A DNA stretch of 64,000 nt. Source: an uncultured Rubripirellula sp. (GTDB lineage Bacteria; Planctomycetota; Planctomycetia; Pirellulales; Pirellulaceae). Shown in pieces: positions 8,383 to 16,586 of the stretch; position 1 is the first letter of the stretch; each line of letters starts with the position of its first letter. A program made the position numbers and the translations under genes. A model generated the notes under the pieces. That model saw nothing but the letters and a program-made list of their open reading frames with translations, ran no database searches and was not told where the DNA came from. The stretch is from contig CALIBL010000011.1 of assembly GCA_938045805.1 (NCBI GenBank), positions 62,001-126,000 on the forward strand, given 5' to 3'.

Positions 8383-10027
8383 CTACTGTCGACTCAAAAC
8401 CATCTCCGGAGAAATCACGATCCGGATTGAAAGTACGAAGCATTTTCCGACCTTTATAGAGGTTGAAAATATCTTGCGGTCCCATAGCGCGTTCGCCTGA
8501 TCCGGTGACATATTCAATGCTTTCCAAACCATCGGTAATCACTATAACAGGCCGATCATCGCGTTTTGCTGTGAACACACCGGCCATTTCGTCCAGAAAT
8601 CTCCCTATCAAAACCGCATCAATATTATGCAAACCGCACCGTTCTAAATGCTTCTTCCACTGCTCAAGCTGTTCTCGCTGAAGATCATTCCAATTTTCAG
8701 ACGTCAGGGTGAAAATCTCTTCATGCTCAGCATGCCATCCCGCATAAATCGCGTAGGCATCGCCGAGCGACAGGTCGCTGAGATCTGATGACATCGCAAA
8801 TGTGACAGGTCCGGTGATTCCGACATTCGAATAGCTTCGCTCTCCGAAATTATATTCAAAACGAACCAGGGACACGTCAATTGGGTCGTTGAAACTGGGC
8901 CAAAGGCAACGCATCGAATGGAGCACTTCGACGTTAGTTGGTGGAACCCCCATCTGCTGTGGTTGACTCAGCCACAAAGCCAACTCAGCCTCAGAGGTAG
9001 ATTCTGGACTGCGGAATTTCACATCGATCTCTTCACCAAAACCTAATTCTTCAGCGTACTGAATCACTCTCAATCTTGCGGCAGGTTCATTCAACAATTC
9101 AATCAGGCGATCTTTGCCCTGATCATCACCTAAACGCGCTAACGCACCCGCTGCCTCACTCTGCACGCGACGATGTCTCAATTCCATCGCCTGGTGTAGC
9201 TTGCCGATTGAAGAGAGATCACCGATCAAAGCCAAGGCGTCAGAAAGCGAGACAGCCAATGCGACCGCCTCTGCTAGACGGGCCTGCACGATGGGTACTT
9301 CCGTCCCAAATGTTCTTGGGTCATCTTCAAAACGCCCCAGCCGACCAACAACTTCTCCCAAAAGAGTACGCAACATTTCTACATGCTCTGATGCTGGGTG
9401 CTGCTGCAATTTCCGTTGGCGGAACGAATAATTAGCTAGGTCTAACAGGGGCGATGCTAAACTCACGTGCTGCAACAACGCCAAAGATGTTGGAAACAGT
9501 GCTTCCACACTCCATTGTGATCGCTGCATCAATGGGCTCAATACCTGCGCGGCTTCGACCCATTTATCCGGTGGTGCTGTCATTAACGACTCCACCAACT
9601 GCTCCAGCGCATCATCTTGTTGATGGATTGCGTAAAGCTGCTGCAAAAGAAATCGATTCGTCGTGCGAGGCGGTATCGATAATTCGAGACGCTGAATGTC
9701 GTCAACGGCCAAATTCTGAACCACCTCCCAGCCTTGCTCCAATAGTGCAGTGTGCAGAATCGTCAGAATGGTTCCAACGATTGCTGGATCAGCATTGGCC
9801 AAGTCTGATCGCACCTCAATGAGATGCTCCAATAGCTCTGGTGCTTTACCTCGTGTCTTCTCTGATATTTCGCGCAGTTGCCATCCGGCGGCAACTGGAT
9901 CGACCCCAGTGATCATCAAGGCTTGAAGGTTATCTTGGAACAATTCAGTGACTCTGAAGAGACAGGAAAAACGAATCAGTAAACTTCGAACAACTATTCG
10001 GGTTGTCTCATGATCGACAAGCCGCAT
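8375..10027 (-). CDS. HEAT-repeat-containing protein of unknown function
   Basis: A 550-residue protein, probably cytoplasmic: no signal peptide or membrane helix is evident. Most of the first 340 residues are helical, with a recognisable HEAT-like unit at about 285-340 (two helices with ALARLGD, then a D-rich turn). The C-terminal half (about 350-550) is mixed and has a conserved-looking segment, YAIYAGWHAEHEEIF, that I do not recognise. The gene overlaps the upstream DinB-like gene by 34 bases and the downstream WXG100-like gene by 8, so all should be co-translated. An internal Met38 (start at 9916) would remove the long overlap. A role as adaptor or chaperone for the FtsK-like machine is only suggested by position. 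Confidence 0.75.
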   Translation of the reverse strand: MRLVDHETTRIVVRSLLIRFSCLFRVTELFQDNLQALMITGVDPVAAGWQLREISEKTRGKAPELLEHLIEVRSDLANADPAIVGTILTILHTALLEQGWEVVQNLAVDDIQRLELSIPPRTTNRFLLQQLYAIHQQDDALEQLVESLMTAPPDKWVEAAQVLSPLMQRSQWSVEALFPTSLALLQHVSLASPLLDLANYSFRQRKLQQHPASEHVEMLRTLLGEVVGRLGRFEDDPRTFGTEVPIVQARLAEAVALAVSLSDALALIGDLSSIGKLHQAMELRHRRVQSEAAGALARLGDDQGKDRLIELLNEPAARLRVIQYAEELGFGEEIDVKFRSPESTSEAELALWLSQPQQMGVPPTNVEVLHSMRCLWPSFNDPIDVSLVRFEYNFGERSYSNVGITGPVTFAMSSDLSDLSLGDAYAIYAGWHAEHEEIFTLTSENWNDLQREQLEQWKKHLERCGLHNIDAVLIGRFLDEMAGVFTAKRDDRPVIVITDGLESIEYVTGSGERAMGPQDIFNLYKGRKMLRTFNPDRDFSGDGFESTVDE

Positions 10028-10542
10028 CGAGCTTCAACAATCGACAGGTGGTGATCCAAATGGCCAGCTGCTAACCAGGCAATCCCTCGGGTTGTAAGTT
10101 GATGCCCGTCGATCTCCCCAGCTCTCTCCCATGCCAATGGAACGATCCTTCTCAATAACAATAGATTCGCTTGCCGCTGATGCCCCAATTCCGATACTAA
10201 GCCAGAAAAGTTACCTAGGCCAAATCGGCTGTCCGCGTACATCTCATGATTGAATCCGCGAACTTCAGAAGGATCGCCAGCCGCAAAGTGAAGCAGACAC
10301 ATTCCTAAGAATCTTTCAACGTCAACACAATGTTCAAAAACCTGTCTTACCGTCCAACTGTAAGGCCGATGTACTTTATCGATTTGTTCAGTACTTAAAT
10401 GACTAGCGAGCTCACACAGCCAATACATTTGATCACTCAGCTGCTTCAACACGCATGACCCCCCCAGCCTTTGAACGAGCATACGATGCCCTTCAAAGGA
10501 TAGCTCGGTGTCGGCTGGTCTTCGGCTAACGATTCGAGTCAT
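9994..10542 (-). CDS. DinB superfamily (DinB_2) protein
   Basis: A 182-residue helical protein of the DinB/YfiT-like four-helix-bundle superfamily, whose members bind a metal and include thiol-dependent transferases. Typical features are the YSWTVRQVFEHCVDVER segment with one metal-ligand His, and the C-terminal HLDHHLSIVEARCG segment, which supplies the other His ligands. Length is usual for the family. The substrate is unknown. Its 3' end overlaps the HEAT-repeat gene by 34 bases on the same strand, so it may head that operon, though a functional link to the FtsK-like module is not shown. The 167-base gap upstream would hold the promoter; no clear promoter motif was picked out. Confidence 0.8.
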   Translation of the reverse strand: MTRIVSRRPADTELSFEGHRMLVQRLGGSCVLKQLSDQMYWLCELASHLSTEQIDKVHRPYSWTVRQVFEHCVDVERFLGMCLLHFAAGDPSEVRGFNHEMYADSRFGLGNFSGLVSELGHQRQANLLLLRRIVPLAWERAGEIDGHQLTTRGIAWLAAGHLDHHLSIVEARCGLSIMRQPE

Positions 10543-10709
10543 ACATTTCTCGATTTGAATGAAGGCAATTAATGAAAAGCTGGATGCAAGACCGGCAGAG
10601 AATCAAGATTTAGGTCACGCACTACTGATCGCTCAAATATTCCTGCTTGCATTAACCCGTCGCAACAAGGTTGCTTCTCAAATGAACTTTTATCCACACC
10701 CGGATTGAA

Positions 10710-11447
10710 TCACGCCGTTAGCAACCCCAGCAGCATCAATCCACTCTTAGAGATCGACTCCGTATCGATGGTGTGGGGTCCATCAAAAGAATGGAAATCA
10801 ACCCTCACATCTGAGTCTTTTAGCATCTCCCTTAAACACTCGGCACTCGAGAATGGAAGGATCGTGTCGAGTGTTCCATGGGATTGAAATACAGCCGTTT
10901 GGACTAGGCGATCGCCCACCGCTGCACTCCAAGCATCTTGGCAAATCATGGTGCCGGAAAACTGAAGAAGCACACTCGGTGGAACCACCTCACCTCGCAA
11001 GGCGACCTCCATGGATAACATCGCTCCTTGTGAAAATCCACCCAGAGCATACTGAAAATCCTTGCAGCCTAGTTCCGCACCCGCTTGGATGATCAAATTC
11101 ACTATCGCTGCTCTCGCCATATCGATTCCCGGAGGCTCGTGCCGATGCAATTCATCAAACGCGGAGGCTTGTACCATTTCGGCAAGCCGAGCCATGTTAA
11201 TTGGCCACCAAGCACGACCAAATGGCATACCAATCTCGGCTAATGAGTGCGGAGCGTTGGGGAAAACAAATCGATAATTGACCGATTGGTCACCGAGAAG
11301 GGAGATCCACTCGAGACTCAACGGTGCGAGATCTTCGTGATTCGCACCATAACCGTGGCAAACCACCACTAAAACCTTAGGGTTTGGCCCACCATCCACA
11401 ACGATGCAATCCAATTCTCCGATAACCCGTCTTTGTGGCTTGATCAT
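10710..11447 (-). CDS. Alpha/beta hydrolase, phospholipase/carboxylesterase (YpfH-type) family
   Basis: A 245-residue cytoplasmic esterase of the alpha/beta-hydrolase phospholipase/carboxylesterase (acyl-protein thioesterase-like) family. The oxyanion segment is CHGYGANHEDL (30-40). The nucleophile elbow is GFSQG with Ser139. Asp194 (HGTLDTILPF) and His225 (GPHTI) complete the triad, all in the family's usual places. The physiological substrate cannot be read from sequence; carboxyl or lysophospholipid esters are typical. It lies downstream of recJ on the same strand with a gap of about 126 bases and is probably a separate unit or a loose operon member. Confidence 0.88.
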   Translation of the reverse strand: MIKPQRRVIGELDCIVVDGGPNPKVLVVVCHGYGANHEDLAPLSLEWISLLGDQSVNYRFVFPNAPHSLAEIGMPFGRAWWPINMARLAEMVQASAFDELHRHEPPGIDMARAAIVNLIIQAGAELGCKDFQYALGGFSQGAMLSMEVALRGEVVPPSVLLQFSGTMICQDAWSAAVGDRLVQTAVFQSHGTLDTILPFSSAECLREMLKDSDVRVDFHSFDGPHTIDTESISKSGLMLLGLLTA

Positions 11448-11573
11448 GTATTCTCAATTTTCCTTTTACCCTAATGGCCATACAGCAAGTCGTTCGCGCA
11501 ACCAATTTTATTCGTGCAGCATCACAAACCTTCGACAAAAGACTTCAACCTCGCCTGTGATTTGCCCAAACGA

Positions 11574-13349
11574 TTAACTCGAGATTGGCTTGGGGCCTAG
11601 ACTAGCCGATTTAAGTCTCCAGTCGACCAAATGAATCTCCACATTGCGATAACCTCGAAACTCATTGATGACCGGCCTGTAAGCAATCTCAATAGGGTCT
11701 TGCAACTCATTGAGCTCATCGCACCAATCAGCCGCACCAAAGGCTACGGCTCTTACCACCTTGCTTCCCTGACGCAGTTTCACGGTCAGATGCCTCTCAC
11801 CGCTGCCCATTTTTCGGGCCGGTTCATCTAGTGTTACGTCGCGACAGCAGAGAACAGGACGAGGATTCCCTGCACCAAAAGGTGCGAGGGTTTCAATCTG
11901 ACGAACCACTTCTAATGTTAGCTGCCCGAGTGATGCCTCAGCATCAATTGAAATCTCGGGAACGACCTGCTTTTCAATCCACTGGGCTGATACTGCTTCA
12001 CAAAAATCGTGTCGAAAATCAGCAAGTCGGTTTTCGTTGATCGTAATCCCCGCAGCAGCAGCATGCCCACCAAAACGAACTAACTTATCTTCACATTCAC
12101 TCAACGCGTCATAAAGGTTGATGTTTGTACCACCCACCCGTCCGGATCCAACGGATTCAGGTTTCCCCGATGCATTGAGAGAAATAACCATGACCGGTTT
12201 TGCATATTTCTCGGCCAGCCGACCAGCAACCACCCCGATCACGCCTTGATGCCACCCCACACCTGCGAGCACGAGAGCAGAATCTTTTTCTACATCAAAA
12301 TCTTCTTTGGCTTGCTTGTTTGCTGCCAGATAGACACTCCGCTGCAAACTATCCCTTTGGGTATTCAACTGATGAATGTATTCGGCAAGTTGCTGCGCCC
12401 TCTCACCAGCTTCAATCGTTAACAATTCGATGGCAAGCTGGGCCTGACCTAAACGACCCGCCGCATTGAGCCTCGGCGCTAAGGTGAACGAAATGCTTTC
12501 AGTGTTCAGGGTTGCAGATTGATCCAATTTGGTAACTCGCATTAACTCAGCTAAACCAGGCACTGGCTCCTCTTTGAGCATGCGAATACCGTGCTCAACC
12601 AAAATCCGATTCTCGTCCAAGAGAGGCACAACATCGGCGACCGTTCCAATCGCTGCCAAAGCAAGTGACTGCATCAGGTATCGCCTCAATGGCTCACTCA
12701 CCTTTGTACCACCACATTGATGCTGACAAACGGACCACGCTAATTTGAACGCTACCCCTGCGCCGCAAAGCTCGCCAAAGGGGTAAGACGTTCCGGGTAA
12801 TCGTGGATGCACCACAGCAGCGGCATCAGGGATTGAATCGCCAATGGTATGGTGATCTGTGATCACTAACTCGATCCCGAGCTCCTTGCATAGCTCCGCA
12901 TGAGTCACGCTGGTAATGCCGCAATCCACAGAAACGATTAAGCGTTTACCTCTCTCCGCAAGGCGCCTAATTGCGTCCTCGTTCAAACCATAACCGTCCT
13001 CAAGGCGGTTAGGCACGTAATAGCTCACGTCCGCTTTCAACAATCGCAGACCGTTGACCAAGATCGCGGTTCCGGTCATGCCGTCGCAATCGTAATCACC
13101 ATAAATCACGATTGGGACACGATTTTCGATCGCCTTCACCAAGACAGCCGTTGCGTCGGTTACACCTGGTAATGTCTGCGGGTCTCGCAAACCCTTGAGC
13201 TTTGTATCTAAGAATCGATCCGCGGATTCTGCGTCATAGACTCCACGACTGACCAGCAATTGAGCAACTACTGGAGGCAGCGATGCAGTGCGCGACAAAC
13301 GCTCTACTCGAGCGGAATCATGAGGAATGATTCGCCACTTACGACGCAT
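11574..13349 (-). CDS. recJ: Single-stranded-DNA-specific exonuclease RecJ
   Basis: A 591-residue DHH-family 5'-3' single-strand DNA exonuclease acting in recombination and mismatch/base-excision repair. Motif I is YGDYDCDGMTG (about 83-93), the DHH signature is DHH at 165-167 (VITDHHTIG), and the DHHA1 motif appears as GRVGGTNINLYDAL and FGGHAAAAG. The C-terminal OB-like domain is present, and length matches typical RecJ (about 570-590). It lies downstream of rpmG on the same strand, but a rho-independent terminator separates them, so recJ should have its own promoter in the roughly 160-base gap. Confidence 0.96.
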   Translation of the reverse strand: MRRKWRIIPHDSARVERLSRTASLPPVVAQLLVSRGVYDAESADRFLDTKLKGLRDPQTLPGVTDATAVLVKAIENRVPIVIYGDYDCDGMTGTAILVNGLRLLKADVSYYVPNRLEDGYGLNEDAIRRLAERGKRLIVSVDCGITSVTHAELCKELGIELVITDHHTIGDSIPDAAAVVHPRLPGTSYPFGELCGAGVAFKLAWSVCQHQCGGTKVSEPLRRYLMQSLALAAIGTVADVVPLLDENRILVEHGIRMLKEEPVPGLAELMRVTKLDQSATLNTESISFTLAPRLNAAGRLGQAQLAIELLTIEAGERAQQLAEYIHQLNTQRDSLQRSVYLAANKQAKEDFDVEKDSALVLAGVGWHQGVIGVVAGRLAEKYAKPVMVISLNASGKPESVGSGRVGGTNINLYDALSECEDKLVRFGGHAAAAGITINENRLADFRHDFCEAVSAQWIEKQVVPEISIDAEASLGQLTLEVVRQIETLAPFGAGNPRPVLCCRDVTLDEPARKMGSGERHLTVKLRQGSKVVRAVAFGAADWCDELNELQDPIEIAYRPVINEFRGYRNVEIHLVDWRLKSASLGPKPISS

Positions 13350-13508
13350 AGCCTATCACCTCCCTGCCAAACGTCACTCGCACCGGAATGTCACAGGCAT
13401 CGAACATCCCGTGCCACCATCAACCCATACATTGGCCACACCTTCAATCTGCTAACGCGGTTCAAGAATCACTAAACCAAACCATACCGCCAGCGATCAC
13501 CATAGCCG

Positions 13509-13543
13509 AAAACAAAACGACGGCAGAAATAATCCTGCCGTCG
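13509..13543 (-). terminator. Rho-independent terminator of rpmG
   Basis: A perfect 9-bp stem (13518-13526 pairing with 13535-13543) with an 8-base loop. On the minus strand it is followed by a T-rich run, TTTTGTTTT (13517-13509). It starts 31 bases after the rpmG stop. Confidence 0.88.
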
Positions 13544-13573
13544 CAAAATGTATCGGTGGTTTTGGTGAAAAGA

Positions 13574-13738
13574 CTATTTCTTCTTTTCGTTGTGGAAGGT
13601 GTGCTTTCGCAATCGCGGGCAGTACTTCTTCAGACGAAGCTTCTCACCGCCAGGCTTGCGCTTTAGCGAGTAGTTGTAGTCGCCGCATTCTTCACAGACG
13701 AGGAAGATGGTCTCTGCTTTTTTCTTACTTTTGGCCAT
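13574..13738 (-). CDS. rpmG: 50S ribosomal protein L33
   Basis: A 54-residue protein of the large ribosomal subunit. It matches L33 throughout: basic N-terminus ([10 protein letters not shown]), zinc-ribbon half CEECGDYNY, the [17 protein letters not shown] block and a lysine-rich end. The first CxxC pair (C15, C18) is intact. In the second knuckle only one cysteine remains (YCPRL where C-plus forms have CPxC), so tetrahedral zinc binding is likely lost or altered. The start ATG at 13738 is the only one that fits. A strong terminator follows the stop, indicating a short or monocistronic transcript. Confidence 0.95.
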   Translation of the reverse strand: MAKSKKKAETIFLVCEECGDYNYSLKRKPGGEKLRLKKYCPRLRKHTFHNEKKK

Positions 13739-13964
13739 AACTGGGCTCTAGGAATGAAAGTGTTCGGTGTCTTTTAACTGTTTGATTCGATTTTCGGAGG
13801 GGCAATTATTGCAAGGAAACCCTAGTTTCCACAAGTAGAAATAAGAAGATGCTCCGAGATGAGCAACGGGAACTTCTCGGTGAGAGAGCGGGGGTAAACC
13901 ACTCCTCCGAAATCCATCCAACCGTTACAGGGGCCATAAACCAGCCCGAAACCACCCAGCAGAG

Positions 13965-16379
13965 CTACTGCTGAAGGCAGTAGAGCACAATGTTTGCGGC
14001 AATTTTGGCAGCGGTCTCTGTCGAATAGCCGGGGCACTGGATGGAATTTGGGCTCTCAAGAGCACAACTGAGGTCCAATGGGGAAAAAATAACGGCAGCC
14101 AGACCGTCGTATGTCATCCACTCTAAAGGTGGCAAACCTTGGTTTTTCACTAGTTGCCGAGTACCGTCAAATCGCCGACTGGCAACTGTTCGAATATCAA
14201 ACCCATTTGCCAGGTTCATCAGAGTACTTTCGCGACTGACCGGCTCAAACCCTGCCTCGGGGAGAACCAATGACCACTCACGCTTAAAAGCTTTAGTGAA
14301 CTCTTCACTACCACATAATGCAGCACCAATCACGACCCCACCGTTTTCGACATAGCGGCGGAGTACGTCTCGTTGTTGGGGACTAAAAGTGAAATCTTCG
14401 CGACCATGAACCCACAAGAAAGGGACTTTCTCCAACTCCGTAGCGTCAAAACCGACAGGTTGCCCCAACGACACCAACTGAACTGGGATACTCGACGAAA
14501 TTAGATTCGCCGCATTGGGCACAGTACGCTTTGCTTCTGAAGCTCCGGCGTCCAACGCTAAAGTGGCTAATCGTATCTCCGAACGCTTTACTTCCAACGA
14601 CGGTTCCCCCCGAAGGACGATTCGTTGCTCAAGCTTTTCCTTCAGCTCTCGACCGGTGGCATAAGCAATAAGGTTCTCCCCAAGCTGGATCGCTGTGGTC
14701 ACTTCCTCGAGAGCTTGCTTATTGGTGGTAGTGACAGGTTCAGCAGGAGAGTGAAATAAATAATCACCATAGCCCCACCGGCATGAAACACTCTGTGGGA
14801 CATAAAAGACAGCGGTTCGACAACAAGCCTGCACCCCGTAAACCCAGAAATCAGAACTAATCTTTAAAGGATCCACTCGATGCCTTGCTGTCCAGACGGG
14901 GTGGCTTGGTGGAAGCCGCTCCAAGGACGCCTGAGGAAACCACTGTTCAATTAAAGCGTTCACGCTTTGCGTGAATCCGCTCGCATCACCACACCCATCA
15001 CCTGATTCGGCTTCGAAGATCAAACACCCTCCTTGGTCGACGTAATCCCTAAGTCGATCATTTGCAAGATCCGACATTTGAAAGGAATCACTTCCACTCA
15101 TGATCAACACAGGAGCCTGCAAAAGGTCTTGCAACTGACCCGACTCAATTTCCACAGTTTGCCAGCTAAGATCCCGCCCCCAGTCCCGTTCAACATGGCG
15201 CACCAATTGCCTGAGTCCATCGGGATGCCGCTGCCACTGTAAAGCAGCCTGATTTAACGGCCCAGAATATTTGGCTCGACCGATAACGACCTGACGCTTG
15301 CCTTTGCTTAAAAACAACAAGGCAAAAGATGTTGCGACATCACGATTCTGCTCCATCGCGCCAGAGCCTGACCAGAAACCAGTGAATTCATCTTGCAATG
15401 ACAATAGTCGCTCTGCGCCCTCGCGGTACCAATCATGGCCACCGATGAAACGCCTTCCGGTCAATCTCCCTACACGCTCCAAAGCGTACAGGTAGTAATA
15501 AAAGGTTAAAGAGTCTCCACCCGGATTTACCTGTAACGTGAAATGGTCACCCAGCCATCCTATACCTTGCTCAATCGGCAAGACTTGATCCGCTCGACTA
15601 CCACAACAATCAATTGATAAGTCGCCTGTCGACTTTAGGTTTTGCCTCGCTATCACCAACGAAGCGATACCAGCACAAGTCATGCTTCCCGATAATCGAG
15701 GACTCGTCCCATAACTCCAACCACCCTGACTTTGTCTCACCTGCCAGTAGGCGAGTGAACGAGCAAAGACCTCTGAGTCAATCTGAATTCCCGCATCTGC
15801 TGCAGCACTTAGCGCTAACAAGGCGAACTGCGAATTAGACGGATCTCCGCTACCTCGCTGTCTACCGTAATCCCAGCTTCCGCCGCGTTCAGAAATGGCA
15901 TCACCTCGTCGCTGATGCTCAACCAACCATTTCACATTTCTACGAACCCTTGGCAGATCTCCAGCGGAACCAAGGTGACAAAAGGTGAGCGTTTGAAGAG
16001 CGACAGAATAGGTCTCTTCTGGTTCAAAACCTCGCAGATACTGCATTGCATTTTGGATGACCGCATCATCGGATGGGACACCGCTATTCAACAAAGCAAG
16101 CGTACAGAGTGAAGACAGGCCACAGGATTGACCACTGTACTCTGTCCAACCACCACGATCGTTTTGACTCTTCTTTAAATACAGCACACCCCGATCGATC
16201 GCCTGCTGAACCGCGAAAGGGTCAACTGCACCCGCTGCCGGAAAGCTACTCAATCTCGATACAATAGAAAGCATCAAAAGAAAAATTGTGCATCGAGATG
16301 AAAAATGCAAGCAATTCAATCGCTCGGAAAAACGAGAAACCCATCGTGACTCCGATGCACCACTGCCGCTAATCTTCAT
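13965..16379 (-). CDS. Exported squalene-cyclase-like repeat protein with two DUF4159-like domains
   Basis: An 804-residue exported protein. Residues about 18-50 hold a basic segment and a hydrophobic stretch consistent with a signal peptide. Residues about 52-370 are alpha/alpha-barrel repeats of the prenyltransferase/squalene-oxidase type (motifs such as GGWTEYSGQ, GGSWDYGRQ, GGWSYGTS). These lack the DxDD cyclase motif and so are probably structural. Two ThuA/DUF4159-like domains follow (about 395-540 and 630-804), each with an LRxYVxxGG turn. The gene diverges from the MoxR-DUF58-BatA set, the usual planctomycete neighbourhood of DUF4159 proteins. The start is well supported: AAGGAG (16389-16394) sits 9 bases before the ATG. 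Three tandem 19-bp repeats lie immediately upstream. Function unknown. Confidence 0.85.
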   Translation of the reverse strand: MKISGSGASESRWVSRFSERLNCLHFSSRCTIFLLMLSIVSRLSSFPAAGAVDPFAVQQAIDRGVLYLKKSQNDRGGWTEYSGQSCGLSSLCTLALLNSGVPSDDAVIQNAMQYLRGFEPEETYSVALQTLTFCHLGSAGDLPRVRRNVKWLVEHQRRGDAISERGGSWDYGRQRGSGDPSNSQFALLALSAAADAGIQIDSEVFARSLAYWQVRQSQGGWSYGTSPRLSGSMTCAGIASLVIARQNLKSTGDLSIDCCGSRADQVLPIEQGIGWLGDHFTLQVNPGGDSLTFYYYLYALERVGRLTGRRFIGGHDWYREGAERLLSLQDEFTGFWSGSGAMEQNRDVATSFALLFLSKGKRQVVIGRAKYSGPLNQAALQWQRHPDGLRQLVRHVERDWGRDLSWQTVEIESGQLQDLLQAPVLIMSGSDSFQMSDLANDRLRDYVDQGGCLIFEAESGDGCGDASGFTQSVNALIEQWFPQASLERLPPSHPVWTARHRVDPLKISSDFWVYGVQACCRTAVFYVPQSVSCRWGYGDYLFHSPAEPVTTTNKQALEEVTTAIQLGENLIAYATGRELKEKLEQRIVLRGEPSLEVKRSEIRLATLALDAGASEAKRTVPNAANLISSSIPVQLVSLGQPVGFDATELEKVPFLWVHGREDFTFSPQQRDVLRRYVENGGVVIGAALCGSEEFTKAFKREWSLVLPEAGFEPVSRESTLMNLANGFDIRTVASRRFDGTRQLVKNQGLPPLEWMTYDGLAAVIFSPLDLSCALESPNSIQCPGYSTETAAKIAANIVLYCLQQ

Positions 16380-16388
16380 TTACCTGAG

Positions 16389-16394
16389 CTCCTT
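16389..16394 (-). promoter_or_regulatory. Shine-Dalgarno site of the DUF4159 gene
   Basis: AAGGAG on the minus strand, 9 bases from the ATG at 16379. It fixes the start. The first tandem repeat begins within this site (shared bases 16393-16394), so anything bound to the repeats could also affect ribosome access. Confidence 0.75.
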
Positions 16395-16449
16395 GCCAAT
16401 CACTGACGGTATTGCCAATCACTGACTGCATTGCCAATCACCAACGGCA
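16393..16449. repeat. Three tandem imperfect 19-bp direct repeats
   Basis: Units at 16393-16411, 16412-16430 and 16431-16449 on the plus strand begin TTGCCAATCACTGACGGTA, with a few changes in units 2 and 3. TTGCCAATCA is constant in all three. They fill most of the gap next to the DUF4159 start in the spacer between that gene and the divergent moxR. Two turns of DNA per unit would place three protein-binding sites on one face, as in an iterated operator; slippage duplication is the plain alternative. Confidence 0.8.
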
Positions 16450-16586
16450 TCGATATTTGATAGCAATGAGTACCCTCTTCATCACCCGTGAGCGTTTGAA
16501 GCATCAGCGTCCTGTGTTTTCAAGATCGAATCAAGGGCGATGAATCGTCTAGTTACCGTTTTCCTACTCATTCACGCTGTTATCTC

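Noticed and set aside
13822-14037. Minus-strand frame of 71 codons in the gap between rpmG and the DUF4159 gene
   Set aside because: It overlaps the end of the DUF4159 gene in another frame, has no ribosome site and no recognisable product. A weak hairpin (13815-13830) here may only be a terminator.
16380-16586. Sigma-54 promoter in the repeats upstream of the DUF4159/moxR genes
   Set aside because: TGGCA occurs in the repeats read on the minus strand, but no TTGC element stands at the -24/-12 spacing.
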